DNA of 64,000 bases from Helicobacter burdigaliensis (GCF_003670295.1 NZ_QXJG01000007.1:1-64000), one strand, 5' to 3'. Shown: positions 1 to 8,755, counted from the first letter of the stretch. The notes: a model not told the origin generated them from the sequence alone. A program made the numbers and translations.

Positions 1-1
1 T

Positions 2-88
2 CTTATTATTGTATTTTTATATTTAGTGTTTGTGGGTTTAGTGTTATTGTTTATTTGTTGTGCTCGTTATAATTGGGATAATGCTTAA
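2..88 (+). CDS. C-terminal end of a possible membrane protein (cut by window edge)
   Basis: An open frame enters from the left edge and stops at TAA 86-88. It encodes 28 residues, about 20 of them strongly hydrophobic, followed by a short polar tail ending in WDNA. This could be the last membrane helix of a protein that starts outside the window. The surrounding DNA is extremely T-rich, which produces hydrophobic codons by chance, so the call is weak. Confidence 0.25.
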   Translation, partial: LIIVFLYLVFVGLVLLFICCARYNWDNA

Positions 89-1066
89 AAAGTAATGATT
101 AATTTAAAAGATAAATATTTTGTAGTCAAAAATATTAAGTAAATTAGTCTATAATAAAACAATTTATCTGTATTATAGGGTATTTGTCTTTTTTATGGGA
201 ATGGATGGGTGTGTAGAGTGTTTGTGGGTTAATCGGGGGATTTATAGAATGTGTGTTTGCTTTATTTAAAATGATTGTGTTGTTAAATGGATTTTATAAA
301 AATACTATTATCAATATTAACAATCATTGCTTATTTTTATAATTCATATTTTGCTTGTAATTTAGTGGTTATTATTCGATTGTATGGTTTGTTTTTTTTG
401 TAAGCTTGGTATTATAAATAATGTAAAAAATTAAAGTGATAGAAAATGATTTAAAAGTGTAGTGTTAAGAGGTTTGTTTGAGTTAATTCTTTGTGAATGT
501 GTTTTTGTATTTTATTTGGGTTTATTTTTTATAAGGTTTATAGGTTTTATTAGGGGGGTATTTGTATTAAGAGGTTTAAAAGGTTTGTTAATGGAGTGAT
601 TAATAAGATTTTATTGTTCTTGTTTTTAGAGTATTTAATTGTATTCTTGTTGAGCGTTTTTAAGTGCTTGTATATTAGAATTGATTGTTTAGTTTTTTGC
701 TTGATTTGTTTTTTGTCTTATCCTTTATTGATGATTATTTGGTTTGGATACTTCTTTGTGTCTCTTGAATGATAAAGTAGCTTTAGAGAGTTTGTGTGAA
801 AAGTGAAAAGATAGAGACTACTAATGTATAAGAGATGAGTCAAATAAGATTGAATAAAAGCCTAAATTATAGCAAAAGTTTGAAAAAACTTTGACAATGT
901 CTCTAAAGGCTGAATATTTCAATGATGGGTAGAGGGGTGTCGCTGTGAGTAAATGCGAAGCATTTGTGTGGAGTAGTCTAAAGAGTATACTTGATTTGTT
1001 ATTTTTGGATAAATAAGTAGATATGTAATTTTATACGAAGTTTTTATTAATGCTACGAATTGTTGG
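89..1066. other. gene-free T/G-rich stretch
   Basis: Nearly 1 kb holds no frame with a ribosome-binding site and a plausible protein. The plus strand is dominated by T and G and is very poor in C, most strongly over the first 830 bases. A TATAAT-like box lies at 150-155 but no convincing gene follows it. The segment could be a decayed gene, an untranslated RNA region or the flank of something to the left. I recognise no RNA family in it. Confidence 0.5.
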
Positions 1067-1072
1067 TATAAT
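1067..1072 (+). promoter_or_regulatory. -10 box of the YqaE-like gene
   Basis: TATAAT, preceded by TTGG, lies 39 bases before the start codon at 1112. Campylobacterota sigma-70 promoters rely mainly on the -10 element, so this is the likely promoter of the small membrane genes that follow. Confidence 0.5.
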
Positions 1073-1111
1073 ATATCTCTAATTATATTTAGAACATATA
1101 CGAGGAAGAAA

Positions 1112-1306
1112 ATGAGACTTTTACTTGCGATTTTACTGCCTTTTGCTGTATTTTTTACTATAGGGCGTCCCATAGCTGGGATTATTTGCTTGATACTTCA
1201 AGTTACTTTAATAGGATGGTTGCCCGCAGTAATTTGGGCTGTTTATGCACTAGGTCAATACAAAACTGATAAAAAAATACAAGAAGCCCTAAAAAATAAA
1301 GAATAA
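1112..1306 (+). CDS. YqaE/Pmp3-family small membrane protein
   Basis: The 64-residue protein has two hydrophobic segments (about 3-18 and 21-48) joined by a short G-R-P loop, and a charged C-terminal tail (KTDKKIQEALKNKE). The order LLLAILLPFAVF, IAGIICLILQVTLIGWLP and IWAVYAL matches the YqaE/Pmp3 (UPF0057) pattern, including the LxGWxP turn. Known family members are inner-membrane proteins linked to membrane potential and salt or stress tolerance, with no defined biochemical activity. GAGGAAG lies just before the ATG and a TATAAT box 39 bases upstream. A zinc-ribbon membrane gene follows after 39 bases and may be co-transcribed. Confidence 0.75.
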   Translation: MRLLLAILLPFAVFFTIGRPIAGIICLILQVTLIGWLPAVIWAVYALGQYKTDKKIQEALKNKE

Positions 1307-1345
1307 ATAAAATTTTTATAAAATTGAAGTCTTTAAGGAGTTTAA

Positions 1346-1714
1346 ATGGCATTTAGCGAAAAATGTGAAGTGTGTGGGCAAGAGATAGATAAAAGTGAAA
1401 CTCTCTCAGTATTTCAATCCTTTGTAGAGGGTGGGATTATTGAGTGTAAAAATTGCAAAACACGCTATAAATCTAAGTATAAAACTTCATTTTTTGATGG
1501 ATTGTTACCCATGAATGCGGCGATGGTTATTGGGATTATTGTGGTGAAGATTTTGCTTGAATTTGTGTTTGGGGCAAACTTTGCTACTTCTAGTTTTATA
1601 GGGTTTTTATGTGTAGTGATGGTAGCTTATAGGGTGTTTGCAAGTTATTTTATGCCATTAAGGAAAATTAGCAAAAAAGATGAAGGATTTTTTGATATTA
1701 AAGATGAATTTTAA
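1346..1714 (+). CDS. zinc-ribbon plus two-helix membrane protein, function unknown
   Basis: The 122-residue protein starts with a CxxC pair (CEVCGQ, residue 8 onward) and has a second CxxC about 25 residues later (CKNC). Together these form a likely four-cysteine zinc ribbon in the cytosol. Two hydrophobic segments follow (about 56-75 and 82-103), then a charged tail. AAGGAG sits 8 bases before the ATG. This is the general layout of small bacterial proteins with a zinc ribbon tethered to the membrane, but I recognise no specific family. The next gene, a methyltransferase, starts 17 bases later, so the two probably form an operon. Confidence 0.7.
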   Translation: MAFSEKCEVCGQEIDKSETLSVFQSFVEGGIIECKNCKTRYKSKYKTSFFDGLLPMNAAMVIGIIVVKILLEFVFGANFATSSFIGFLCVVMVAYRVFASYFMPLRKISKKDEGFFDIKDEF

Positions 1715-1731
1715 AGCTTAAAGGGGTTTGT

Positions 1732-2478
1732 ATGGAAGAGATAAAACAAGCATGGAATCTAAAAGCAAAGAATTTTCCTCGCTATAAAGAGGGGCAAAAA
1801 GATAATTTAGAGATTTTGCAATTTTTTAGGGATTGTGGGGTGGATTTTAAGGATAAAACAATCCTTGATATTGGTTGTGGGAATGGAAGATTTTCTTTAG
1901 AGCTTGCTAAAGAAGCCAAAGAGATTTTGGGGCTTGATATTTCTTCTGCCATGATAGAAGCTTTACAAGAAGATGCTAAAAAAATGGACTTTTTTAATAT
2001 AAAAACTAAAATTAGCACTTGGGAAGATTTTGTGATAGAAAAACCTTTTGATATTGCCTTTGCTTCCATGACACCCGCACTTAATAACAAGAAAAATTTT
2101 CTAAAAGCATTAGAAAGTTATAGTTTTGGTTTATGCTATGTGGGTTGGGGGAGAGTTAGAAAATCAAGCTTTTTAGAAGGAATCTTAAAAGAGCATGGGT
2201 TAAATTTAGAATTGCCCGTGGGGCTTCCTAATGTGCTTTCTTGGCTAGAAGAATTAGGAGTAAAAACTCCTCCCTTTGTCTATAAGCAGTCTAATTTTAG
2301 GCATACAAAAGATATACAAAAGGCAATTTTAGATGCGGAATTTGCCATTAGGGTGCATGGGGGCGAGGCAAATAAGAATCTTATAGAAGATTATGTGAAG
2401 GCTTTAGCAAAAGAAGGGAAGGTTGTTTATGAAGAAGAGAGAGAAATCGGCTTAGCATTTATTGCTAAGCATCAATGA
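1732..2478 (+). CDS. class I SAM-dependent methyltransferase
   Basis: The 248-residue cytosolic protein has the Rossmann motif I ILDIGCGNGRFSLELA (about 43-58), the acidic end of strand 2 (GLDIS) and a motif IV-like segment (FDIAFASMTPAL). These are the signs of a class I S-adenosylmethionine methyltransferase. The substrate cannot be read from the sequence. The fold resembles small-molecule methyltransferases more than rRNA or DNA enzymes, and the NPPY/DPPY motif of amino-methyltransferases is absent. AAAGGGG precedes the ATG. Its stop codon overlaps the end of the decayed PepSY copy on the other strand. Confidence 0.8.
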   Translation: MEEIKQAWNLKAKNFPRYKEGQKDNLEILQFFRDCGVDFKDKTILDIGCGNGRFSLELAKEAKEILGLDISSAMIEALQEDAKKMDFFNIKTKISTWEDFVIEKPFDIAFASMTPALNNKKNFLKALESYSFGLCYVGWGRVRKSSFLEGILKEHGLNLELPVGLPNVLSWLEELGVKTPPFVYKQSNFRHTKDIQKAILDAEFAIRVHGGEANKNLIEDYVKALAKEGKVVYEEEREIGLAFIAKHQ

Positions 2479-3042
2479 TAAATGCTAATATATCCACAAA
2501 GCATTATGATAATAAAACCTGCTAAAATAGTGGCATATTGAATCCCTCTTTTTTTTTCTTACTAGCAAAAAGTGTAATCATAAGCCCACTTGCATAAAGC
2601 AAGATTAAAGTGATTCCAAAACCGATTGCAAGAGTATTAAAATGCCATTTTCCTTGTGCTTCATGTAAGAGTATAATGCTTCCTATAATGGAGCGATTTA
2701 TGATTGTGATTGTATAAAGATTGTTAGATATTTTTTACAAAGTAGCTAGTTTTGCGATTGTGCCTATGGAATAGAAATCTTTCTCGTCTGCATCAGATTT
2801 TAGCTTGAATTCTTTTGTGTGGTTGAAATTTATTATGTTAGTAGATAAAAAATCTTTTAAAAAATCAATCTCTTTACCTTTTTGAATATTTTGGTGGATA
2901 CTAAAAGTTTGGAGAGTTGCTCCACTATTTCTATCAAAACCGCTAATGTAAAGAATTCCAGTAATTGCATACATAAATGCTAAAGGCAAGAAAAATAAGC
3001 TAAGCTAAGGTAAATGTGGATATTACGAAATGTTTTTGTCAT
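2472..3042 (-). pseudogene. decayed duplicate of the adjacent PepSY membrane protein
   Basis: This minus-strand segment matches the intact PepSY gene at 3126-3692 along its whole length. It is almost identical over about 120 bases near the 3' end (about 2518-2640 against 3169-3290) and around the start. It is broken by a 5-base tandem duplication (TAAGC repeated near 2996-3005), by a homopolymer change (T9 at 2549-2557 against T7 at 3200-3206), and by in-frame stops in the middle. Only a fragment at 2735-2989 stays open. Tandem duplication followed by loss of one copy is the simplest history. The near-identical 3' block suggests a recent duplication or gene conversion. Confidence 0.85.
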
Positions 3043-3125
3043 TTTGATTTCCTTTATAAAATTTGGTAAATTATAAAGGAAATTAATGGAGAAATGATGG
3101 ATAAAATACGAAGATTTTATTAAGA

Positions 3126-3692
3126 TTATAGCACGCTCATACAGCCTAAAACTATCGTTGCAATCAAGCCTGCTAAAATAGTGGCATATTGAATCCCTCT
3201 TTTTTTCTTGTTGGCAAAAAGTGTAATCATAAGCCCACTTGCATAAAGCAAGATTAAAGTGATTCCAAAACCGATTGCAAGAATGTTAAAATACCATGCA
3301 CCTTTTGATTTATGAAGCATAATTAAATCCCCTAAAATTGAGCGTTCTTTTGTGGTAATGCTATAAGTGATGGTATTGTTAGTTTCTTCTACTTTTTTGA
3401 TGCTTGCCGCATAATGCACACTTCCTATGGTTAATGCACCACTTTTTTTATCCATTTTGGGTTCGGTAGCTTTTGGGAGCGCTATATTATTTTCTTTTAG
3501 ATAGTTTGTTAAAATATCTGCTTCATTAATATTTGCAGTGGCTTGGACTTTGTGGGTGTAGGTGTTTAGCTTTGCTCCACTATCTTGATCAAATCCGCTA
3601 ATATAGAAAATTCCTGTAATTGCATAAATAAGTGCAACAGGCAGGAAAAACAAGCTAAGGTAAATGTGGATGTTACGAAATGTTTTTGTCAT
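3126..3692 (-). CDS. PepSY-type membrane protein
   Basis: The 188-residue protein has an N-terminal membrane helix (about 8-30), an extracytoplasmic middle of about 100 residues, and two C-terminal helices (about 140-160 and 168-187) separated by a Lys-rich turn (NKKKRG). The first helix with its following I-S-G-F-D, and the late L-H-K-S-K-G-A-W segment, are typical of PepSY-associated membrane proteins, which include small iron-regulated membrane proteins. No catalytic residues are visible. AAGGAGTCTAAA precedes the ATG. A tandem, inactivated copy lies directly downstream. A role in envelope or metal homeostasis is only inference. Confidence 0.7.
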   Translation of the reverse strand: MTKTFRNIHIYLSLFFLPVALIYAITGIFYISGFDQDSGAKLNTYTHKVQATANINEADILTNYLKENNIALPKATEPKMDKKSGALTIGSVHYAASIKKVEETNNTITYSITTKERSILGDLIMLHKSKGAWYFNILAIGFGITLILLYASGLMITLFANKKKRGIQYATILAGLIATIVLGCMSVL

Positions 3693-3779
3693 TTTAGACT
3701 CCTTATGTGTGAAAATTGAAGCTAGAATTTTAATACAAAATTGTGAATTTTTTATGAAGTTTATAAAATTTTATAATTT

Positions 3780-4421
3780 TTAGCAATTTTTTAAAGAATC
3801 TATTCTTTCTTTATAATCTCCGCTAAAAATATAGCTCCCTGCTACTGCAATATCCACGCCACATTCTTTAAGGGTGGAGATATTGTCTTTACAAACTCCA
3901 CCATCTACTTCTATTAAGCAATTTGGATTTAGTTTTTGACACATTTGTTTTAAAGATTTGATTTTTTCTAGAGTGTTTGGGATAAACTTCTGCCCCCCAA
4001 AGCCCGGATTTACACTCATAATAAGCACCATATCAATGTATTCTAAAAGGTAATTGAGTGCATTTAAATCACTATGAGGATTAATAGCAATAGCAGGGGA
4101 GATGCCATAAGAGCGGATTTTTTGCACAAGGCGATTGGCGTGCTTTTCTTCTTCTATGTGAAAAGAAATGTATTTAGGCTTAAAAGGTGCAAATAAATCC
4201 ACAAAAAAAGAGTTATTTTCCACCATTAAATGTATATCAAAGGGTTTAGTAGCGTATTTTTCTATGGATTTTAATATAGGAGTTCCAAAGGTGAGATTTG
4301 GGACAAAATGTCCATCCATAACATCAATATGGATTAAATCACATCCTGCTTGGCAAATTTGTGTGATCTCTTCTTGTAATTTTCCAAAGTTTGCAGAAAG
4401 AATACTGGGTGCTACTAACAT
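3780..4421 (-). CDS. rpe: ribulose-phosphate 3-epimerase
   Basis: This 213-residue cytosolic enzyme interconverts ribulose-5-phosphate and xylulose-5-phosphate in the pentose phosphate pathway. The motifs of the metal-dependent TIM barrel are present: PSILSANF at the N terminus, HIDVMDGHFVPNLTFG, the MSVNPGFGGQKF phosphate loop, and EVDGGV near the C terminus. Length is normal for the family. AAAGGAT lies upstream of the ATG. It diverges from fbp at 4573, so two sugar-phosphate genes share one intergenic region. Confidence 0.95.
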   Translation of the reverse strand: MLVAPSILSANFGKLQEEITQICQAGCDLIHIDVMDGHFVPNLTFGTPILKSIEKYATKPFDIHLMVENNSFFVDLFAPFKPKYISFHIEEEKHANRLVQKIRSYGISPAIAINPHSDLNALNYLLEYIDMVLIMSVNPGFGGQKFIPNTLEKIKSLKQMCQKLNPNCLIEVDGGVCKDNISTLKECGVDIAVAGSYIFSGDYKERIDSLKNC

Positions 4422-4514
4422 ATAAATCCTTTTTAAAAATTAAAAATATGATTTATTTTATCAAAAAAGCGATAAAAAATAGCGTTAATAAGCCATAAAA
4501 AAATTTTTTTAAGC

Positions 4515-4520
4515 TATAAT
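4515..4520 (+). promoter_or_regulatory. -10 box for the fbp-metG cluster
   Basis: TATAAT preceded by AAGC, 53 bases before the first possible fbp start. No clear -35 element is visible, as expected for this group of bacteria. Confidence 0.5.
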
Positions 4521-4572
4521 GCAAAAGTATTTAAGTATTAAGAAGAATTAATTAAATAATAAAATTTAATCA

Positions 4573-5442
4573 ATGGAGTTTTCTAAGATAATGATAGAAC
4601 AAGAACTAGAAGAAATATTATCCGCTTTTAAGCGAGCTACCCTGCCTATTTATGAGGTTTTAAAAGCAAGTATGGGAGAGTATGCGACAAGCAAGAATCA
4701 AACAGGGGATTTGCAATTAGAAGCAGATATTAGCGCAGATTTAATTTTGCAAGAGATTTTTAAAGAAGTAAAATGTGTGAAGCAAATTTGTTCAGAAGAG
4801 CAAGAAAATGCAATAGAACTTCATAAAGAAGGGATTTATAGCATTGCTTATGATCCGCTAGATGGTTCTTCATTAATGGGAGCAAATTTAAGTGTGGGAA
4901 GTATTTTTGGAATCTATAAAGGGGATTTTTTACCACAAAATCTAGTGGGTGCTGCTTATGTGGTGTATGGTATGGTGATTGGACTAGGTTTTGCAAGTGT
5001 TTTAAAAGGGGGTGTGGATTATTATGTGTTTAATGGCAAAGAGTTTGCTTTGCAAAAAACTTTAATGCTAAAAGAAAAAGGCAAATTAAACGCCACAGGT
5101 GGCACACAAGCAAATTGGAGCGAATCTCATAGAAAGCTTATTCAAAGCCTTTTTGATAAAGGCTATCGTTTGCGTTATAGCGGAGGAATGGTGCCTGATT
5201 TACATCATATTTTAGTAAAAGGTGGGGGACTTTTCTCTTATCCTAGCACGCAAGATGCTAAAAAAGGTAAGCTAAGAAAGTTGTTTGAGGTTTTTCCTTT
5301 TGCATTTATTTATGAGAGAGCAGGTGGAGAGGCAATTGATGGCAAAAAAAGGCTTTTGGAATTAGAAGTGGAGCATTTGCATGATACAACGCCTTGTTTT
5401 TTTGGTAGTAAAGAAGAGATAGAATATGTCAGAAACCATTGA
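4573..5442 (+). CDS. fbp: class I fructose-1,6-bisphosphatase
   Basis: The 289-residue enzyme hydrolyses fructose-1,6-bisphosphate to fructose-6-phosphate in gluconeogenesis. It carries the metal-binding DPLDGSS motif (about residues 95-101), an upstream SEE acidic pair, and the RYSGGMVPDLHHIL and GGLFSYP segments of class I FBPases. The ATG at 4573 has no ribosome-binding site before it. The in-frame ATG at 4591 lies 11 bases after GGAG and may be the true start, giving 283 residues. The next gene overlaps its end by 17 bases, and metG follows, the same grouping as in Campylobacter. Confidence 0.93.
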   Translation: MEFSKIMIEQELEEILSAFKRATLPIYEVLKASMGEYATSKNQTGDLQLEADISADLILQEIFKEVKCVKQICSEEQENAIELHKEGIYSIAYDPLDGSSLMGANLSVGSIFGIYKGDFLPQNLVGAAYVVYGMVIGLGFASVLKGGVDYYVFNGKEFALQKTLMLKEKGKLNATGGTQANWSESHRKLIQSLFDKGYRLRYSGGMVPDLHHILVKGGGLFSYPSTQDAKKGKLRKLFEVFPFAFIYERAGGEAIDGKKRLLELEVEHLHDTTPCFFGSKEEIEYVRNH

Positions 5443-5731
5443 TTTAACACAGATTTTAAAAGAGCTTAAAGAGTGTCAAAGAAAGTATGATGTGAGCAGT
5501 TGTGGCTTTTGCAAAAAGTATGGAAAGTGTGATTTGCAAAGTGAATGTGTGGAAGCTATCAATACTCATTTAGCTTTAAAGACGCAAGAATTGCAAGAAT
5601 GTCAAATAAAACATCAATATTCTAGTTGTATGCAGTGCAAAGAAATGCTAGAATGCCCTTTGCGACTTAGCTATGTAGAAGATGTGTATTTGAGTATGAA
5701 TAAAGGAAATGGAGGGAGTTTTGAATTCTAA
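5426..5731 (+). CDS. small protein with a duplicated four-cysteine repeat
   Basis: The 101-residue cytosolic protein is an internal duplication with a 42-residue period. C17-x8-C26-x2-C29-x5-C35 is repeated as C59-x8-C68-x2-C71-x5-C77, each copy preceded by L-x-E-C-Q and followed by a Leu. One extra Cys sits at 41. The spacing suggests two small zinc or Fe-S knuckles, but I know no named domain with this pattern. The gene overlaps fbp by 17 bases and its last 11 bases overlap metG, so all three are likely translated from one message. A similar gene occupies this position in Campylobacter jejuni. Confidence 0.8.
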   Translation: MSETIDLTQILKELKECQRKYDVSSCGFCKKYGKCDLQSECVEAINTHLALKTQELQECQIKHQYSSCMQCKEMLECPLRLSYVEDVYLSMNKGNGGSFEF

Positions 5732-7673
5732 GTTTTATATTACAACACCTATTTATTATGTGAATGATGTGCCACATATTGGGCATGCTTATACGACAAT
5801 TATCGTAGATTCTCTTGCAAGATACCATCGCTTAAAAGGAGAAGAGGTTTATTTTTTAACCGGAAGTGATGAGCATGGGCAAAAGATAGAACAATCAGCA
5901 CACAAGCACCAAAAAGAGCCTAAAACCTATGTAGATGAGATTTCAAAACGCTTTAAAGATTTGTGGGATAGTCTTGGGATAAGTTATGATATTTTTATCC
6001 GCACAACAGATGATTTTCATATAAAATCTGTTCAAGAAGCTTTTTTGAAAATGTATGAAAAAGGGGATATTTATAAAAGTGAATATGAGGGGAATTATTG
6101 TATTTCTTGTGAGGCATTTTTCACACAAACGCAACTTGTAAATGATAAATGTTGCCCAGATTGTAAAAAAGAAACTACACTTTTAAAAGAGGAGAGCTAT
6201 TTTTTTAAGCTTAGTGCCTATGAAGAGAAGCTTTTAAAATGGTATGAAGAGAATCCAGACTGCATTTTGCCAAAAAATAAAAGAAATGAAGTGATTAATT
6301 TTGTAAAAGCGGGATTAAACGATCTTTCTATCACTAGAACAAGCTTTGATTGGGGAGTGAAACTACCACAAAAATTAATAGAGAAAGATAGCACAAATGC
6401 AAAGCATGTGATGTATGTGTGGCTAGATGCTTTGATGAACTATCTAAGTGCCACAGGTTATGGAAATAATGAAAAAAGTGCTTATAAAGATTTTTGGCCT
6501 GCAAGCTATCATATTGTAGGTAAGGATATTTTAAGATTCCATGCGGTGTATTGGCCTGCGTTTTTAATGAGTCTTGGAGAACCTTTACCAAAGCATATTG
6601 GAGTGCATGGATGGTGGACAAAAGAGGGGCAAAAGATGAGCAAAAGCATCGGAAATGTAATCGATCCAAAAGAAGTTGTAGAAACTTATGGGGAAGATGC
6701 TTTTAGATATTTTATTTTGCGTGAAGTTCCTTTTGGGCAAGATGGCGATTTTTCACAAAAAGCTTTAATAGAGCGGATTAATGCAGATTTATCTAATGAT
6801 CTTGGGAATCTTTTAAATAGGCTTTTAGGAATGGGAGAAAAATATTTTAATTTTCATTTAGAGCTTAGCGAGGAGATTTTAAAAAGAGAATTTAAAGAAG
6901 AGCTAAAAAAAGTTCAAATGATTCTTAAAAGCTTAGAAGGGCTTTTAGATACTTTACAAATTCATAAATTTTTAGAAGAGTTGTGGAAAATCTTTGCTCT
7001 AGCAAATACGATGATTGCCAAAAAAGAGCCTTGGAAGCTTATTAAGGAAAACAAAGAAGATGAGGTAAAGGCACTTTTATTATTTGTATCTAATGTGCTA
7101 TGCAAGAGTGCTATTATGCTAAGTCCTTTTATGCCAAAAGCTGCAAAAGAGATTTTAGATGTATTTGAAAAAGAAGCAGATTCTAAGAATTATTTAGAAT
7201 TAATCTATAAAGACACTCTTTTGACAAATGTGCATTTGAAGCCAAAAGATGTGCTTTTTCCAAAATTTGAAATGCCAGAAGAAGAGATAAAAAAAGAAGA
7301 AAAACCAAAAAAACAAGAGGCGAAATTACCTCCATTAGAGATTGAAAATCCTATTGGTGTTGAGGATTTTTTCAAAGCACAGATTAAAGTTGGAGAAATC
7401 AAAGAAGTAGAAGAAATTGCAAAAAGTGATAAACTTTTAAAGCTAAAAGTTAATTTAGGAGAAGAGCGTCCTAGACAGATTTTAGCAGGGATTAAAGCCT
7501 ATTATAAAAAAGAAGAGTTGATAGGCAAGCAAGTATGTGTTTTGGCTAATCTAAAACCCGCTAAGCTTATGGGTGAGCTAAGCGAGGGAATGATTTTGGC
7601 TTCTAAAGATGAGGAGGGATTGTCTTTGATAGTTCCGCAAAAATTTAAAAAAGTGGGTTCTAAAATTAGCTAA
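5721..7673 (+). CDS. metG: methionyl-tRNA synthetase
   Basis: This class I aminoacyl-tRNA synthetase charges tRNA-Met. It has the HIGH motif (PHIGHAYT), a zinc knuckle of two CxxC pairs (CISC and CPDC), the KMSKS loop (KMSKSIGN), an alpha-helical anticodon domain, a Lys/Glu-rich linker and a C-terminal OB-fold tRNA-binding domain (from about IENPIGVEDF). I chose the TTG at 5721 because GGAGG lies 5 bases before it and the protein then begins only a few residues ahead of ITTPIYYVND, as in relatives. An ATG at 5709 is in frame but poorly spaced. Confidence 0.93.
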   Translation: MNSKFYITTPIYYVNDVPHIGHAYTTIIVDSLARYHRLKGEEVYFLTGSDEHGQKIEQSAHKHQKEPKTYVDEISKRFKDLWDSLGISYDIFIRTTDDFHIKSVQEAFLKMYEKGDIYKSEYEGNYCISCEAFFTQTQLVNDKCCPDCKKETTLLKEESYFFKLSAYEEKLLKWYEENPDCILPKNKRNEVINFVKAGLNDLSITRTSFDWGVKLPQKLIEKDSTNAKHVMYVWLDALMNYLSATGYGNNEKSAYKDFWPASYHIVGKDILRFHAVYWPAFLMSLGEPLPKHIGVHGWWTKEGQKMSKSIGNVIDPKEVVETYGEDAFRYFILREVPFGQDGDFSQKALIERINADLSNDLGNLLNRLLGMGEKYFNFHLELSEEILKREFKEELKKVQMILKSLEGLLDTLQIHKFLEELWKIFALANTMIAKKEPWKLIKENKEDEVKALLLFVSNVLCKSAIMLSPFMPKAAKEILDVFEKEADSKNYLELIYKDTLLTNVHLKPKDVLFPKFEMPEEEIKKEEKPKKQEAKLPPLEIENPIGVEDFFKAQIKVGEIKEVEEIAKSDKLLKLKVNLGEERPRQILAGIKAYYKKEELIGKQVCVLANLKPAKLMGELSEGMILASKDEEGLSLIVPQKFKKVGSKIS

Positions 7674-7687
7674 ATAAGGGAGATTTG

Positions 7688-8755
7688 GTGAAGAAGAAAA
7701 CAATAGAAATGGGTGTAAATGAGATTGTTGAAATTGCGTATGGGACGCTATTAAATCAGCCAAGCATTTCTTATTTTACAAATATTTGCGATAATCTTTT
7801 GGAGGTAAGAGAAGGAATGCTTTTTATAGCATATGATGAAAAAGAGATTCAAGAGGCAATCCAAAAAGGTGCATTTGGAATCTTGTTTAGCGGAAATTTT
7901 GCTATGAAAGATGAAGAGGTAGCTTGGATTAGCGTAGAGGATATAGAATTTTCTCTTTTGCGAATTTTGCGCCATTATATAATGATTAATAATATTTTGT
8001 TTTTTGCATTAAAACTTGATGAATACGAAATATTAGATTCTATTTTGGTGAATAAAAAGAATTATGCTTGTGTGAATGGATCTTTAGTGCAACTTATCCA
8101 AAAGGTGATTAAGGGCGAATCGAGCCATATTTTTTATAAAAACACAAATGAACGCCTTTATGAGGTGGTTAAAGAAGTGCATATTTTAGATAAAATTAAA
8201 TTAAGTGAGGAGGAATATTCTTTTAAGCTTATTTCTTACTCTCTTTTTAGCATGAAGATTCTTTATGGGCATACACAAAGTTTAGAATACACAATCCCCA
8301 TTCCAAAGCTTTTTATTCAAAGTTTTGCTAAAGTTTTGAGTTTAGCAGAAAGCTATTCTTTGGAGGTGAAGCTAGAAAATATTGCAATGCTTTCTAATTT
8401 TAAACCTCTATATGTGGATAATAAAGGCTTTTTGGCTGCATTTGGAAGCACAAATCAAGTTTTAATCGCCACAGAAGACTTGAAGCTTTATGAGCAATTT
8501 TTGGCTTATTTTAATCTTTATGCAAAATGGGCTAGACTACTTTTTTTCGTCCCTAATCCATACAAAGAAATCTTTAAACCTTATGTGGATATGCGTTTTT
8601 TCTATAATAAAGAAGAATTATTTAATAAATTAGCCTCTGAAAAATATAATTTTGCTATTATTTTAGGTGTGGATTCTAAAATTTTAGAAGAACACTACAT
8701 ACATAATGAAAAGCAAACCGATTTATTTGAATTTTTTAATGAGGAAAAAGAATGA
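7688..8755 (+). CDS. MurF-like protein without the ATP-binding loop
   Basis: The 355-residue protein is unlabelled in my memory, but its layout follows a Mur ligase of the MurF type. An N-terminal segment resembles the family's substrate domain (VREGMLFIAY, then IQEAIQKGAFGILFSG). A middle region follows where MurF has its nucleotide loop. A late LENIAMLSNFKPLYV stretch and a final EELFNKLAS...AIILGVDS part resemble the MurF C-terminal domains. The G-x-x-G-K-T/S loop is missing (LKLDEYE stands there), so ligase activity is unlikely. I chose the GTG at 7688, 5 bases after GGGAG; the TTG at 7685 is adjacent. It overlaps the next gene by 4 bases. Confidence 0.6.
   Translation: MKKKTIEMGVNEIVEIAYGTLLNQPSISYFTNICDNLLEVREGMLFIAYDEKEIQEAIQKGAFGILFSGNFAMKDEEVAWISVEDIEFSLLRILRHYIMINNILFFALKLDEYEILDSILVNKKNYACVNGSLVQLIQKVIKGESSHIFYKNTNERLYEVVKEVHILDKIKLSEEEYSFKLISYSLFSMKILYGHTQSLEYTIPIPKLFIQSFAKVLSLAESYSLEVKLENIAMLSNFKPLYVDNKGFLAAFGSTNQVLIATEDLKLYEQFLAYFNLYAKWARLLFFVPNPYKEIFKPYVDMRFFYNKEELFNKLASEKYNFAIILGVDSKILEEHYIHNEKQTDLFEFFNEEKE

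Noticed and set aside
195-269. Short Cys-containing frame starting at ATG 195
   Set aside because: No ribosome-binding site, and the composition follows the T/G skew of the region.
919-1173. 84-codon minus-strand frame overlapping the YqaE-like gene
   Set aside because: It overlaps the better-supported plus-strand gene and its promoter and shows no domain or ribosome-binding site.
4471-4490. GCGATAAA as a sigma-28 -10 element before fbp
   Set aside because: No TAAAG-type -35 element at the right distance, and a TATAAT box closer to fbp explains transcription better.
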